DNA from: Lindgomyces ingoldianus
Lineage: Eukaryota > Ascomycota > Dothideomycetes > Pleosporales > Lindgomycetaceae
Assembly: GCF_010093535.1 (NCBI RefSeq)
Contig: NW_022985185.1
Location: 328,026-392,025, forward strand
Reading direction: 5' to 3'
Length of the DNA stretch: 64,000 nucleotides
The translations under genes and the position numbers were made by a program. Shown piece by piece: positions 1 through 11,879 of this stretch. Below the pieces are notes generated by a model. The model searched no databases, was not told the origin of the DNA, and saw only the letters and a program-made list of their open reading frames with translations. Every line of letters begins with the position of its first letter. The stretch's first letter is position 1.

Positions 1-3000
1 GTCCCCTTGAAACCGAATCCGACTTTCTCGCGAACTCGATTCTTCGAGCTTCCGGAGGAGGCTGATTGAGCCGCCTACCGGGGACTGCCTTGACTAAAAA
101 AGACTTCAAAAGTTGTCAAGCAGGGGGTTCTGTGGGGTACATACGCCCACGGAGATCAGTGGGCCAGAATCAACTTCAAGCTTCAGATTTTAGGTAACCT
201 GACAACTTTCACTTGCACGAAAGCGAGCCTTCGGCCGTCAGCCGAAATCCAGGTCCTAGTTCGCCTTTCTCATGACAAAGGATGGTTGGCTGGAGGTCGG
301 AATAAGCAAAATGTGTTGGCGCGGGATTTCTCGGAAAGCCCTTTGGAGACAAGTCAGACCCCTGATCCGATCGTGTAGGGCTGGAAAGTGTCGCGGGAGG
401 GAAGGACGGGCCCTTGCCGCAATGTTTTGTACGTATGCCTTGGAGCTGTGGGGTTAACACTGGGGTGCATCAGGTGGCCACAAGTTCTCTAATTGATGTA
501 GCAAAAAGTTTCAGACATTGGTGGTGCATGTTGAGGGCGGGCTTGGCGTGGCCCTCGGATGGTGAAGTGAGGCAATCGGTCGGCTGAAGGCAACCTGGAG
601 ATTGGGAAGACCAAAGTCGAGACCTGAAAAGACGATGAAGCTTACGTATGTGACAACGTGGAATGATACCCCTATTTTGGGCTTGTTTGATGGTAATTAC
701 TGCCCTGAACCGTTGTTGTCTTGGTTGTCTTGGTAGAATGAGCATATCATCTCTGCAGTGGCTGATTGGCTACGAATTTGACACACGACACACCAACTTC
801 GGCGTTGCACTCGTCTCGAGCATCCAGATCCTCTGTGCATCTATAGGAAGGTATAACAGGGATACGCCCGTAATTAAGAGACACAAGGTTTTCAAATTTG
901 ACTTCAAGTGTTCGCTGTTCCTGTCACCGCCAGACGCGTGGAAGGTTGAACAAGGCCGGTGAAGAGGGAGACCAAGCGACTTCCACTACTTTTCCGCATG
1001 GCCGCGGACCGACAGCGATTGGCCCAGCTGCTTATGACCCGCCACTCGCCTGTATTAAGTAAATTCCTTTGCTTCGTCCAGCGCCAGACGGGATGGAGTT
1101 CCACTTGAAGCGAGCTGCACTAAGCCTCAGCGGAGAACTAGAAGGAGGTTGTGTTTCTCAGATGAGAACACACTCCGAGCTACATGCCTGCAACCCCCAA
1201 GGCTTCTTTCTTCGACAATGTGCAAACGGCGATCAGACATGAGGAAAAATTCTCCGAGATCTGCCGACAATCACACAAATTTCGTCGAATGATGAAAAAT
1301 CTGTATTTAGTTCGCTTTTGATTCGCTGGAATCGTGCAAAATGGGCGTTGATGATCTGCCAGTGAGGAAACGAGAAACGATGCAAGTACGAGTAAGGCAT
1401 TTGGCGTTTCGCCAACTTGAAGCATTTCTATACCTGGGTTCGAAGGGATTGTATCTGAGGCTGCCAAGGTACCGCCAAGTTGAATACACAAACAGCTCGA
1501 TGGACGCTATTGTTTCCAGTGGATCCAGCCCGTCACTAATGCTACCGTTGAAGACGCTGTCTGCTGTCTTGCGGCGGCTATTGAGCGCCAAATGCAGGGC
1601 GAAGCGTAAGCTCCCTAAACGTTGACGGAACCGGTTTTGACGCCGACGATGATTGTGGAGATGGAAACGGATGTGGAGGCAGGGTCCAGCAGTGGGTGGA
1701 ATAATGGCCATGGTCGGGCAAAGGCAGTTATTCCCGATAAGCAAGCGCTGCTGGCGACACGAATTGCTCTTGTTCAAAGCCATGCGGCCAATTTGAGACG
1801 TCAATACAGGAGCAGTTTAGGCCTGTGGTGGTAGCCAACACATGCATCGTGTCGCCATCCCATCAATCCGTCCATCCATCCATCCCTCGCTTCGCGCAGC
1901 TGCGACTGGATACGCGCGACCGCTCTGGCCGCTGTAGCAGCGCTTGACCGATGATGGAGAAACAGACCGGTGTGTGCAGCACGTTGACGCTCGTGATGTC
2001 TGTGATCAATTTCCGTATTTCTGCAGGTCCTAGATGAGACATTTTCGCTATTGGAATCGCGGCGCAGTGCCTCAGCAGCTGTCCTATTTTGATGAAGCTC
2101 CAGGTTACCAGCTTCCGTACCAGGAGCAGTCCGTTTTGCAAAGGCACCTGGTTGGTCAGCGTTTACTTGCATCTTCCAGCAATGATGCGAGGCGAAGAAG
2201 AGGCTGTGTCTGTGCCGACCAGACGTAAGCAACTCGAATCAGTGCAATGCTCGCGGGCGATGGTCATGGGTTCCCTCTCGCTGGAGTCTTTGTCGGTGAG
2301 CTTGAATGATTCCTTGTGGACAGCTCAGCGGCTTGGCCACCCGCATCCAACCACCATCATCCATGGGAGTAGAAGTTCGTCGCTTCAAATGCGCATCTCG
2401 AGCCTTGCGTTTTCGCAAGAGGCGCCCGTTCGTCTATCGTGGCTGGACGTCGGCGTCCCCCGCCGCAAAAAGCATCGCGAGGTGGGAGCACACAAAGCTG
2501 TGGTGGAGGGGGTGCCGCACTGCCACTCGTTCTTCTCCATGGCGGATTTTTTACGATTCAGATTTAGGTTTGCCTGATAGCACGTCGGCCAGTCAATCAG
2601 CTTCTCCGAAATCTCTGCTGCAGCCAGCCTTGGGAGGGGGTGAGCGGATGGGGGACGGCTAGTGGGGGTTCATTCCCTGCAATGTGGACGTCACTCTGTC
2701 AGCAAGGGTTCGGGAGAGGAGTGCAGTGCCATGTCATACATGTGGTTGATGCACAATGAACTTCATCCTCAGGCACTGCAAAGGTTGTGAAGCGAACAGA
2801 ATATTTTCCCATTCCTTGTAGAGACACGACAAAGCAATGCAACGCCAGTTCCCACTCTATAGTTTTCGGAGCAAACCCCCACATGCAAACCCACCCGCCT
2901 TTGACAAAGATAGTGTCGTGCCACACCAACACCACATCCCACTTGTATATACGGAGTGTGAATGCTCGCTTGCAAGCCCCATGGTGTACGCAAACAGAGA

Positions 3001-3251
3001 TGGTGGAAATATCAAACAAGGCCTCGAACAGAGAACAAAATGAGTGTTCGGGCCGGGTCAGCGAATATACACAGGTGACCTGGGGTCTGAAGGAAGATTG
3101 AAAGGCTTTAAAAAAAAAAAAAAGTAAAGGGAATTGTAAAGAAGGGAAATCTTGAATAACGGTGGTATCCAGCAGCGTCATGAATCATGGCGTCGTGAAG
3201 GGACCAACAGCTTTGACGCGCAGGGTGACTGGAGGTAGCAAGATGAATAAG
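1..3251. other. Left-edge intergenic region without a supportable gene
   Basis: Only short, mutually overlapping open frames occur on both strands; none shows a recognisable domain, signal peptide or plausible exon chain. A short TCCA-type simple repeat lies near 1868-1884 and an A-run of about 14 at 3109-3123. The last few hundred bases are probably the 3' untranslated region of the minus-strand copper-fist gene. Part of a gene lying further left could end here, but nothing in the sequence shows it. Confidence 0.5.
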
Positions 3252-4878
3252 CTACAGCCAGGGTTGGAAGGTTCCGTCGAAGCTATTGAGTCCGCCAAAG
3301 GTGTTCGGCTCAAGCAGCCAGGGATCGTTAGGCATAATGTCGTCCATGGTGTTTGGCATGGAGATGGCAGAAAAAGCCGTAATCCCGTCGGCCTGGCCCG
3401 AGCCTGTCAACGTCGTTGGTGCATTAATTAAAGCCTTCGAACCTCGGACGTCGTCGATAGAGTTGGAGAATGCAAGTGAATTGGGCGTGAAGCCGATGTT
3501 CGACTTGAATGGTGACCCCTCATTGGCTTGATTGCTGTAATCGAGATCCAAAATCTGGGGCTCCACAGCACCCACAGACGGAACAGAGGTTGGGGCTGTT
3601 CGCACTTCGCTTGATATGGAGGTTGCTAACCGGTGTGCTGGGCTGTCTTCCCAAAAGAGCGAATCGCTCACCGCCGATGGCGGGTTTCTAAATTCCACGT
3701 CTCCAATAAATGCGGTTTCCCCGTTCTCCGATTGGGTTGACGAACCTGTCGTTAGGCCCGGCAAGCTATGCTTGTTCGACTCGCCACTATGCGAGATAGG
3801 TTGGGTCAGGCTGTCATTTAGCTTGTTAGGATCCAGCGGAAGGTCCCCAGCAGACCACACCGAATTGTTGGTGTTCAAACCCGCGGAAGGAATGTTCCAT
3901 TCATTTTCGAGGCTGGGAAGGCAATCTTGGGAAGGCGAGGTTGAAAGGCTGCCGAATCCGAAGTTCCTGTTAAGAGTCGTGTTGGAGTTGGTCCATGGCC
4001 ATTGCTGGGTGGATACTGATTCCTCCAACTGGCTCTCGGGCGAATTGCCATCCTGAGCAAATGCCGAGCCCTGGGCAGTGAACAGAGCATCGCCAATGCC
4101 ATTTCCATCAAGCGTCCCTGTCAGAGGCGTGATTGGGCTTCCCATCTCACGCGGAGTAGACCCAAATATGGCGTGGAAATCGTTGTTCGTCACCGAGAGG
4201 GTGTCCGCAGAGCGCTGGGGCATACTTTCCGAGCGCCCAAACCCATTTCCTTGCGAGCATGCGGCAAACGCGGCGTGACCGTGAAGAGTGTGGGGCCGAG
4301 GGATCTTGTATGGGGCGCCAGAAACGTGGGCAGTGTTGTTGTTGCGGTGACACGGCTTGTGGTGACCGTTGGCAAACACAGTCAGCGTGCTTTCAGAGTG
4401 AGTAGAAGTGAGCTTGGGTTTCGTTCTCGCGCCGTGGAGAGAGTGTCTGCCAGTGTCTAGCTTCAGGTCGAAGATGTCACTCTTCAAGCCACAGATGCAT
4501 TTGGCGCCAGAATGGCAGCAGCAAGCGTTCTCACCGACTGCAGCATGATTAGAGACACCGTCGACATCGACATCAGCTAGAATCTCACCCTTCGCGTCGC
4601 CTCTGTCTTTCAGCTTGCCCTTGTCCTTCTTCTCGCCACAGTCGCACTTGGCGTGGTGGGACTTGGACTTGCGCGCACCGCGACAGTGCTCGCATTGCTT
4701 GACAGGACGACCCTTGGGGTTGATGTGTTGCAGCTCGCGATCTGCAAGGGTAGGAATTAGCGCAAGGGTTCTGTTTGCGACTCAGACAAGGGGTGGTACC
4801 AGTATGCGTGCAACCGCTCACACGGTGACCTTTGATGCAGGACTGACACGCGAACTTCTCTCCATTGATGAGCGGCAT
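3252..4878 (-). CDS. Copper-fist DNA-binding transcription factor (AceA/Cuf1/Mac1 type)
   Basis: Two exons, 4878-4800 and 4741-3252, joined over a 58 bp intron (4799-4742); about 522 residues. The first 40 residues are a canonical copper fist: MPLINGEKFAC start, zinc ligands C11, C14, C23 and H25, then the minor-groove GRP motif at 37-39, followed by the QCEHC/CDCGEKK zone. Near residue 110 a CCC...CIC cluster resembles the cysteine motif with which this family senses Cu(I). The rest is a long Ser/Asn/Thr-rich, low-complexity activation-type region. Family members act in the nucleus and switch on either copper-detoxification genes (AceA/Ace1) or copper-uptake genes (Mac1/Cuf1). The KGRPVKQCEHCR segment looks closer to the AceA/Cuf1 group, but which regulon it controls is not decided by sequence alone. 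The intron sits inside the DNA-binding domain right after the fourth zinc ligand, and without splicing the fist is interrupted. Diverges from the RGT1-like gene. Confidence 0.93.
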
Positions 4879-6827
4879 GCTTGAGGACAAGGGAGGAGCC
4901 GATAACGGTGGGCGCACCTCGCTGGAGGGTGGCGGACAAGGGCAGCGGGGTGGGAGGTGAGGCTAAAAGGATAAAGCTGGAGCAAATGCAAAATATAGAC
5001 GAGTGCGCAGATCACTGCAGGCGGGGGGGGAGGGGGGGAGGACGAAGGAGGAATAGCGAATATGGACAGTTGGGACTAGCAATGGCGGGACGCGCCGTGG
5101 GTATCGAAGGAATTGGGAGGAACGAACGCCGGGGGCAGGGTGGCAGCAGAGAACCGTTGAACGCCAGAAACGACACCGAGGATGGGGACCAAGAGCGGAG
5201 AGGGGAGTCGAGGGTCACAAGAGGGAGGAGAGGAGGCCGAGCCGTGCACCAGATGGCGCTGGCCGTAACGCGTGGGAACAGGAGCTCGTTGGGGAGGCCA
5301 AAACGGCAGACGGTGAAGCTGTGATGGGACGGAAGTGTGAGGTTTAAGAACGAGCGAGGGCAGAAGGCGGGACCAGCGAGCAAAAGAACCAAGGACTAGG
5401 AGCGCTGGGAGCGGAGCCCTGGCGGGGCCTTCGAGACAGGTTTGGGCCTAGCGCGGTATCGTCAGAGCTTGCGGCCGATTCGCGATGGGGCGCCGGTTCT
5501 TTTTCTTGCAAAGTTGCGAACGCTCTCTGGCGCTCTCTGCTGAGGTCAGGCAGGGAGCGTGGGATCCCATGGCTGCAGCTCCACCCAGCACCCCAGCACC
5601 CCAGCATCCACTGTGTCCCAGGCACACGCTCACCGCATGCCGACCGCCCGCCCGCTTCATTTGATTTGCGACCGTTGCCGTGCCCCCGTCGCTGATGACT
5701 TGCAGTCCCACCCGAGGGCCTCGCAACTTCTCGCGAGCTTCAGTGTTGCTTTTGCTCGTCGACCACGGCGGCGGCCATCACGCGACGTGGTGAACACAAA
5801 ATGCTGGAGCATGTCGCTCCAGCCTGCCCGCCGGTGACGCGATAGACGGCGTCCCTGAAGACCTCCCGCTGCCAAGCCGAGGATCCTGATATTGTGTGCA
5901 GCCAGAGTGTCCACCCATAGTGTCCAGCAGAAATAATTCACGGCCACTACCAAGCTGCTCTCCGTCACACACCCTCCTGCCCCCATCGGCTTGCCAAAAG
6001 GACCGACCTCCACCACCCCAGATCCACAGTTGCCAGGCCTCAGTTTGAAACACGCTGATGGAACATACTGTCCTCGCTGTCGACTTGTGTGCCTCTCAGC
6101 TCGCTCTTATATTCTGTATTTGACTTTTCCTGCGCCTGCCGTGCTGCCGTCCCAATTCCCGATTCAGTGGTGCGGCAGTCTGTGTGAACAGTTTGTGTGA
6201 ATGCTGCTGCTCGCCAAGAAATTGGATCACGGCCCCATTGTGCCCATGCCATCTGACTTGAATGAATTGCTGAAAGTGCTGTGCACAAGCGACACTTTAA
6301 CTCAGTGCCTCGGAGAGAGAATCAGATGCAGGAAGCACCCCCCCCCTCTCTCACCGTCACGGATAATCCAGGTCCTGTCGACATGGCAGCATCGGTATTG
6401 TCTCTGCGCGACGACGCACTGCGAGGCATCGAACGGGGAGGCCCTCTCAACACGGTTGTTAGAGCTCCGAACAGTTTCCCCGTCCCGACCTCATTCAACA
6501 CCTGCGAAGCTGCAGCGTCAAGATGAACATCGAGAAGCATGCGAGGTCGGACGCGACAATTATGTAGCAACCACAATGATTCTTCCCATGCCCCGTCCAC
6601 TCACCTGGAGCGCTGCCTCCAATTCTGCCGCTAGTACAAAACCCGTAAAGTCGTAAAGTGCCGTTCCAAAACCAACGCGCCGAGGCGGCGGCCTTCAACT
6701 GCCTGTTCTCCATCCCCAAAACACCACAGCACCTCCCGTCGCGACCCTCGTGAACGCCTCCGCACCCTCCCATCACCCGTCGCGCAGCCCCCATTCGCTC
6801 TCTGTCGCTCCCGCGACGCCGTGCTAG
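4879..6827. promoter_or_regulatory. Shared upstream region between copper-fist gene and RGT1-like gene
   Basis: Divergent intergenic span of about 1.9 kb. The part next to the copper-fist gene (about 4950-5340) is strongly purine-rich on the plus strand, including near-continuous G runs at 5021-5040, so it is a CT-rich tract on that gene's coding strand, as often seen just upstream of fungal transcription starts. The part next to the RGT1-like gene (about 6640-6827) is CT/C-rich on the plus strand. Several short ATG-initiated frames precede 6828, so the RGT1-like transcript may have upstream ORFs. No gene is supported inside. Confidence 0.5.
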
Positions 6828-9525
6828 ATGGCTTCCACCGGTGCCTATACCGAAGCAGACTCGGCGCAGATGGGCGGAGGCTCGGGGCTCTACGTAAATC
6901 AAAACGGCGGAACCCCCCCGCCGCAACAACAACAACAACAACAGCCGCCCCAACAGCAGCAACATGTCCCTACAGACCCCGACCTCCAGTTCCCCGACAT
7001 AGCCCAGCAGCTCCAGAGAAGCTCCGAGATGATGCATGCTGGCGCCCCGCAAACCCACCAGATGAATGCCGCGCTGAACGCCCATCACCAATTCCAGACT
7101 CCACCGCGTCCGACGCACTCGCCGCAGGCAATGGCGCAGTCTGTCATGAATCTGGAGGAGCACATGTCCTACAGCGACCACGACGGGGGGTCGAGTCGGA
7201 AGCGATCCAAGGTTTCGCGCGCTTGCGATGAGTGTCGCCGGAAGAAGGTATGGCCGCAACTCCAGTCGCAATATATCCTACTCACAATGCGCAGATTCGG
7301 TGCGATGCGACTAGCGAGAATGGTCCAGAGGCTTGTTCTAGCTGCAAGCGGACTGGCGCGCGTTGTCAGTTCAGTCGACAACCCATGAAACGCGGGCCAA
7401 GTAAAGGGTAGGTTCATCTGCAGTCGGGCCCAGCTCACTGTACTTACAGGCCCTAGTTACATCAAGGAGTTGGCCGATCGCCTGAATTCCCTAGAGAGCC
7501 AGATACAGCATCCACATGCCCCAGGCCCAGGCTACGATTATATGAGTGTTGGAGATCAGGGTTTGCCAGACATCCAGACGCCGTCACAGTTTACTCGGAA
7601 GCGCACACATTCCATCTCTGAAGGCATGCAAGACTCTTACGGAACCTCAAACCGCCAGATGGGCTGGTCCGGCCAGGACCGAGGTACATACACCTCTCAT
7701 CCCCATCGAGCATTCGTGTTAACCTTTGCAGAATACCCGTCCAACGGTGCTGTTCAAGCTATACACCGGCGCCCTTCTTATGACGACATGGCTTTAGTAG
7801 GTAGTCTTATCACGGGTTCCAACGAGGGCGTAATCAAAGCGTAAGCTAGCGTTCTCTTCCAGAACCCCAGAACCCCAGCCTCCACCTTCTTCCAGACTTG
7901 GCAATCTCTCTACCTGGTCTTGCATGACTTCACACAGCTCACTTCAAGTGCAAGAATATTGCCTCTAGGCCTATCCCTTTGTTTTGTTTTTTGTTTGTTT
8001 TTTTTTGCTATGAGGCTCAATCCGAACGAAAACTAATAGTGTTCAGATACTGGACTGCCATCCACCCCATCTTGCCCATCCTCGCCCAGGATCCAAGCTC
8101 ATTGAATCGTCTGACCAATTGCCCCGCCAAGTTGCGGGAGGCATTCTTTTTGGCTCTAGAATGCGGGGTCCGCTCGTTTGCTCCACTGAACCTTCTACCC
8201 ACAGACAGCAGCCCTCTCCAACTAATGCACCGATGCCTGGAGGTTGTAGATATGACACAGCAAACGCTCGCCGACGTGGACAGCTCGCGCCAGCTCTACA
8301 ACCAAATAGTCTATTGTCAATCACTGGCGTTCTTAGCCTTCGCGTCCGATAAATTCGGCCCTGCTGGAATGACGAATACGGCCGAATTGCTAGGTCGGCT
8401 AGCCGGACGCATCTCTGAACTTGGACTCAATGACTCAAAGGTCCTCAACAACATCCGAGAGCAGGACCATGAAAACTTTGAATCTGCGAGACGCCTTTTC
8501 TGGGTTGTGTTCATTCTAGACCGTTTCCATGCATCTAGCATGTCCAGGGATATCGTCCTACCACTATACTGTGGCAGTGTCTCCCGTGAAGACTTTTCTG
8601 CTTTGGGTGAACTTGCATATCACCTCGCTCGTAAGTCGACTTTCCGAGAACCTTCTTCGTGTTGCTAAATCTAGTAATAGGTGCCGCAGATATTGTCGGC
8701 CAAATCGCCTATCTGATTCGTGCTAACAGTATCCCCAACATGGAACCCTCGTCTCCGTACGCAATTGTAGCAATGACCTCTTCATCGCCTTCATCTCTAT
8801 ATCTTAATGGCCAACTTTCTCGCTTCAGGGAATCCCTCGACATCACCAATCTCCCAAAGAACTCAGTCCCATATCTCGCCTACCAATATCTCCGCATCAT
8901 CGTTGCGCGTCTCTCGCCCTACACCGCATCGAACGATCATCTAACACTGACGCGAGACCTACTGGGTAACTTGATGAGCGGGCCGGTGACACCACTTCAC
9001 CACATATTTGCAAGCCTCGTGGCAACATCCCTGATGGAGCTTTCTGATCGTGTAGAAACTCAAGTCGAGGCCCATGCCAGCATCAAGGAAATGGACGACG
9101 CCATCTCCAACAGCCAAATAGTACACCGAAGCGCAGACGGCGCAAGCTGGGACACAGCAATCCGAGATCTTCTGCGTCAAAAGAAAGCCCCGACACCCAG
9201 CACTTCCCCGGGGCAGTCGAGCACAACTGCACAGCCTAACATGGCCGGTCTTCAGCACCTCGCAGCTGCCGCGGTGGGAGAGCGCGAAGGCGCGGATGCC
9301 GTGAGACCAAGTAGCAGTGGAGGAAGCGGGCCTCTTCCACCACCCTCCGATATGAAACACGACGTCGCGGCCGCAGTCGCCGCAGCAAGCGAAGCAGCAG
9401 CAGCGCAAGCCACTGCCGCGGCCGCACAGAAACAGTTGCAGAATTCTTCGGGAAATGGAAATGGAGGTAATAATTACGATGCGAGTGCGTTAGTAAAAGA
9501 GGGCTTTATGACAGCCCTCTCATAA
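6828..9525 (+). CDS. Zn2Cys6 transcription factor, RGT1 / COL-26 / BglR-like glucose-response regulator
   Basis: Six exons: 6828-7247, 7295-7407, 7457-7683, 7732-7840, 8047-8630, 8681-9525; frames join cleanly to 765 residues. A glutamine/proline-rich stretch (residues about 30-46) precedes the zinc cluster C133, C136, C143, C154, C157, C164 (CX2CX6CX10CX2CX6C). It is followed by the basic linker KRGPSKGYIKELADRLNSL, which is diagnostic of the RGT1 group (yeast Rgt1, Neurospora COL-26, Trichoderma/Aspergillus BglR). The cluster is split by the first intron after CRRKK. The second intron must use the CTAG acceptor at 7455-7456, not the CAG seven bases before it, to keep GYIKEL. The middle region is the fungal transcription-factor homology domain (about 290-560); the C-terminus is Ser/Gly/Ala-rich. 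The family represses or activates hexose-transporter and cellulase/amylase genes according to glucose. The fourth intron is long (206 bp) and T-rich. Confidence 0.93.
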
Positions 9526-10690
9526 CCCAACCCAGCTGCGTTCCATGTAACACCGTTTTCATATTGTGGGGATTTAGCTAACGAAATGCTGGTGGCCGAC
9601 AGATTATGACTATACTTCGTACAAGGCTTACCCGGACACGTTCTTTCTCCCCGTTCAACAGTTCTGATGGGTTTTCTGAGCAGGGGCGAGAGGGTTGATG
9701 CGTTGAGGCTGGGGGAGAGAGTGGGCAATCGTCTTGATTCTTCGCTGTCGAGTTTTCAAGAGGGCAATATTCGCGGAGTGTCACAACTCTTTAGTGGCAG
9801 TTGGCGCGCCTAGAAACACGAAAGAATAGTGTTTGGGCTAGGCAATGTTGGTCGTGTATGCTGATCTATGTGTGTGTTGGCGTATTTTCTTCTCTCCCAC
9901 TCTCTGTTTCTCCTTCGTGCAAGGAATTTCTTGGCGGTGCAGAAATGAGCTTATACCCCCATTTTCTTTTCTCGTAAGGCTAATGCTGATGGATGTATGC
10001 ACCGTTGGCTTATATTGGTGTCTCTGTCGGGATGCAAGAAGCTGGAGGTTTTTTTGGTTTTTTTTTCGGGTTTTGGTCAGAAGGTGGGTTGTCATAATGG
10101 GATATGGAGATATGGAGGAAAACACAAGCATGTATGATATCACAAACTTGATCGCGGGAACTGAGGAAATACGATCCACCGGTCTTTGATCACTGAAGTT
10201 CGGAGTAGCAAACGATTTGATTATTAATGTGTTAGAGTGGATGAGATGCTCTAATGTTCCAGACAGTTAGCTGCGTAGATATATTAGTCCTTTTCTTATC
10301 TTCCCCGACTTGTAGAAGATTGATATAACTTTTTCTGACGTCAATTTCACTACTCGTGCCTTTGTAAATCCCAACAACATCTCTGCCTCAGTTGTGTCTT
10401 CAAGCAAAAGAGACGTCCTTCGATAAGCCTGCTCAGGTGGTACACGTTCCTGAAACAACCCTAATCTACATAACGCTATATTTCCGCACCTGCGGCTCTA
10501 CTGCGGGATTTTGCCTACCTTCTTTCTTCCACCAGCATGCGGAATGCCCTGCCCACATTCTCACCATTTCTCACACTAGTCTCGATCCATGCCCACCCGA
10601 AATCATCTTGTAATTTCTTTCTCTCCTCGACAGTGACTTGTCGCTACTCGGGAGGGACTTCAGCATGGTTTTCCACTACGGCCATTAGAA
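9526..10690. other. 3' flank of the RGT1-like gene, no gene seen
   Basis: The first few hundred bases are probably the 3' untranslated region of the upstream transcription factor. After that only short frames occur on both strands, without domains or splice logic. GC content falls towards 10.7 kb, where a TA-rich island begins. Confidence 0.45.
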
Positions 10691-10801
10691 CGTCCTTAGT
10701 AGCCTTTTTGTAAATTGTACACTGAGCGATGATTTACCTGCGTTTACTGCATTAGTGGGTGGACTGAGCTCCTCAGAAGGGCGCAGGGCTTCCAACGGGC
10801 C

Positions 10802-10913
10802 GTACTACGTTCCGTACAAAGTGAACCGTAACGGTCACGTGTTCAGTACGAACGTACCGAGTTCGTGAGCCGTACCGTACGTTTAATGATGCTCTAGGTA
10901 CGGTACGTAGTAC
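10802..10913. repeat. 112 bp inverted-repeat-bounded palindromic block
   Basis: GTACTACGTTCCGTACA at 10802-10818 is matched at 15 of 17 positions by the reverse complement of 10897-10913. The interior holds further smaller palindromes built from ACGT/GTAC/CGTAC words and a central CACGTG at 10836-10841. The arrangement resembles a MITE or a transposon end; no coding sequence is present. Confidence 0.6.
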
Positions 10914-11879
10914 AGATTGTATTACCCTTTTAGGAAGTTTGTATAGGGATTCTAGAGGAGTAGGTGGGCTCTAATTAGCCAAAAGTTCTGCGAGGACGCT
11001 TAAATCTCTTTCTACAGGTTATAATCTATCCATCTGCAGTCTGTTGTCTTAAAAATACCTATTACAGACTATTTTCTATTACAGAGTTATCCATCTACGC
11101 GTCTTACTGCCTTATAGGCCTTATCTAGTTAATTAGATCCCTCTGTTATCAGTCTTGTAGGCTGCAGAAGTTAAAAGCCCTCTACACTGCCTCTCCTGCC
11201 TTATCCCGCAATGGTACACTGTCTGTGGTTAAAGATTAATTATGGTAATACATAGCTATTAGACTTACCACAGGCGTTGCCCTTAGCGCAATTAGGTTAC
11301 TAAGTAAAGAACAAGACTACATTGCAAGGAAATTATACGCTGTTAAAGGTGTACACTTATAGCGCAGATATAACGCTTCTAGAGGAGCAGGGTAAGGTAA
11401 TCCGCCTCTAGCTCTGCTGTTGGTGTCATAAGTAGACCTCTCTGCTCTTATTACTAGGGAGAATTAGTTATCTTATAGCTAATTAGACCTTAATCTTGCG
11501 TCTTTAGAGGCTTATAGTTGTAGCTGTTTTAACTAAAGTACAGCGTACTTTAATTAAATTGTACTACTTGTATAGGTCACGTGAGCCGTAACAGTTACAA
11601 TACATACACCAACCTCTCCTCTCTGTCGTACGAACATACACAAAATCTCACCCGTACAGGCCTCAAAATCGCCCAATCGTACAGTACTATGCCTCGTTGG
11701 AAGCCCTGGAAGGGCATCCATTTACCGGTCCCTAGTGAATTGATAACTGCTACCTTTCGTTGTTTTGGTGGTTTCCATCACTTAGCTAAGAAGCTAAAGA
11801 TTGGCACTATGAACGCGTATCCTGTGTCCCTGATAGCAAAGTTGTCCCAAGAGTATCTAGCCCAGTCTTAACATGAGGA

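Noticed and set aside
6495..7271. Minus-strand frame of 258 codons opposite the first exons of the RGT1-like gene
   Set aside because: It is the antisense shadow of the polyQ/zinc-cluster exon; leucine/arginine runs reflect the reversed CAG/CGC codons and no domain is visible.
11581..11871. Plus-strand 96-codon frame in island A
   Set aside because: Lies in decayed DNA, has no recognisable domain and begins in the repeated GTGAGCCGTA motif.
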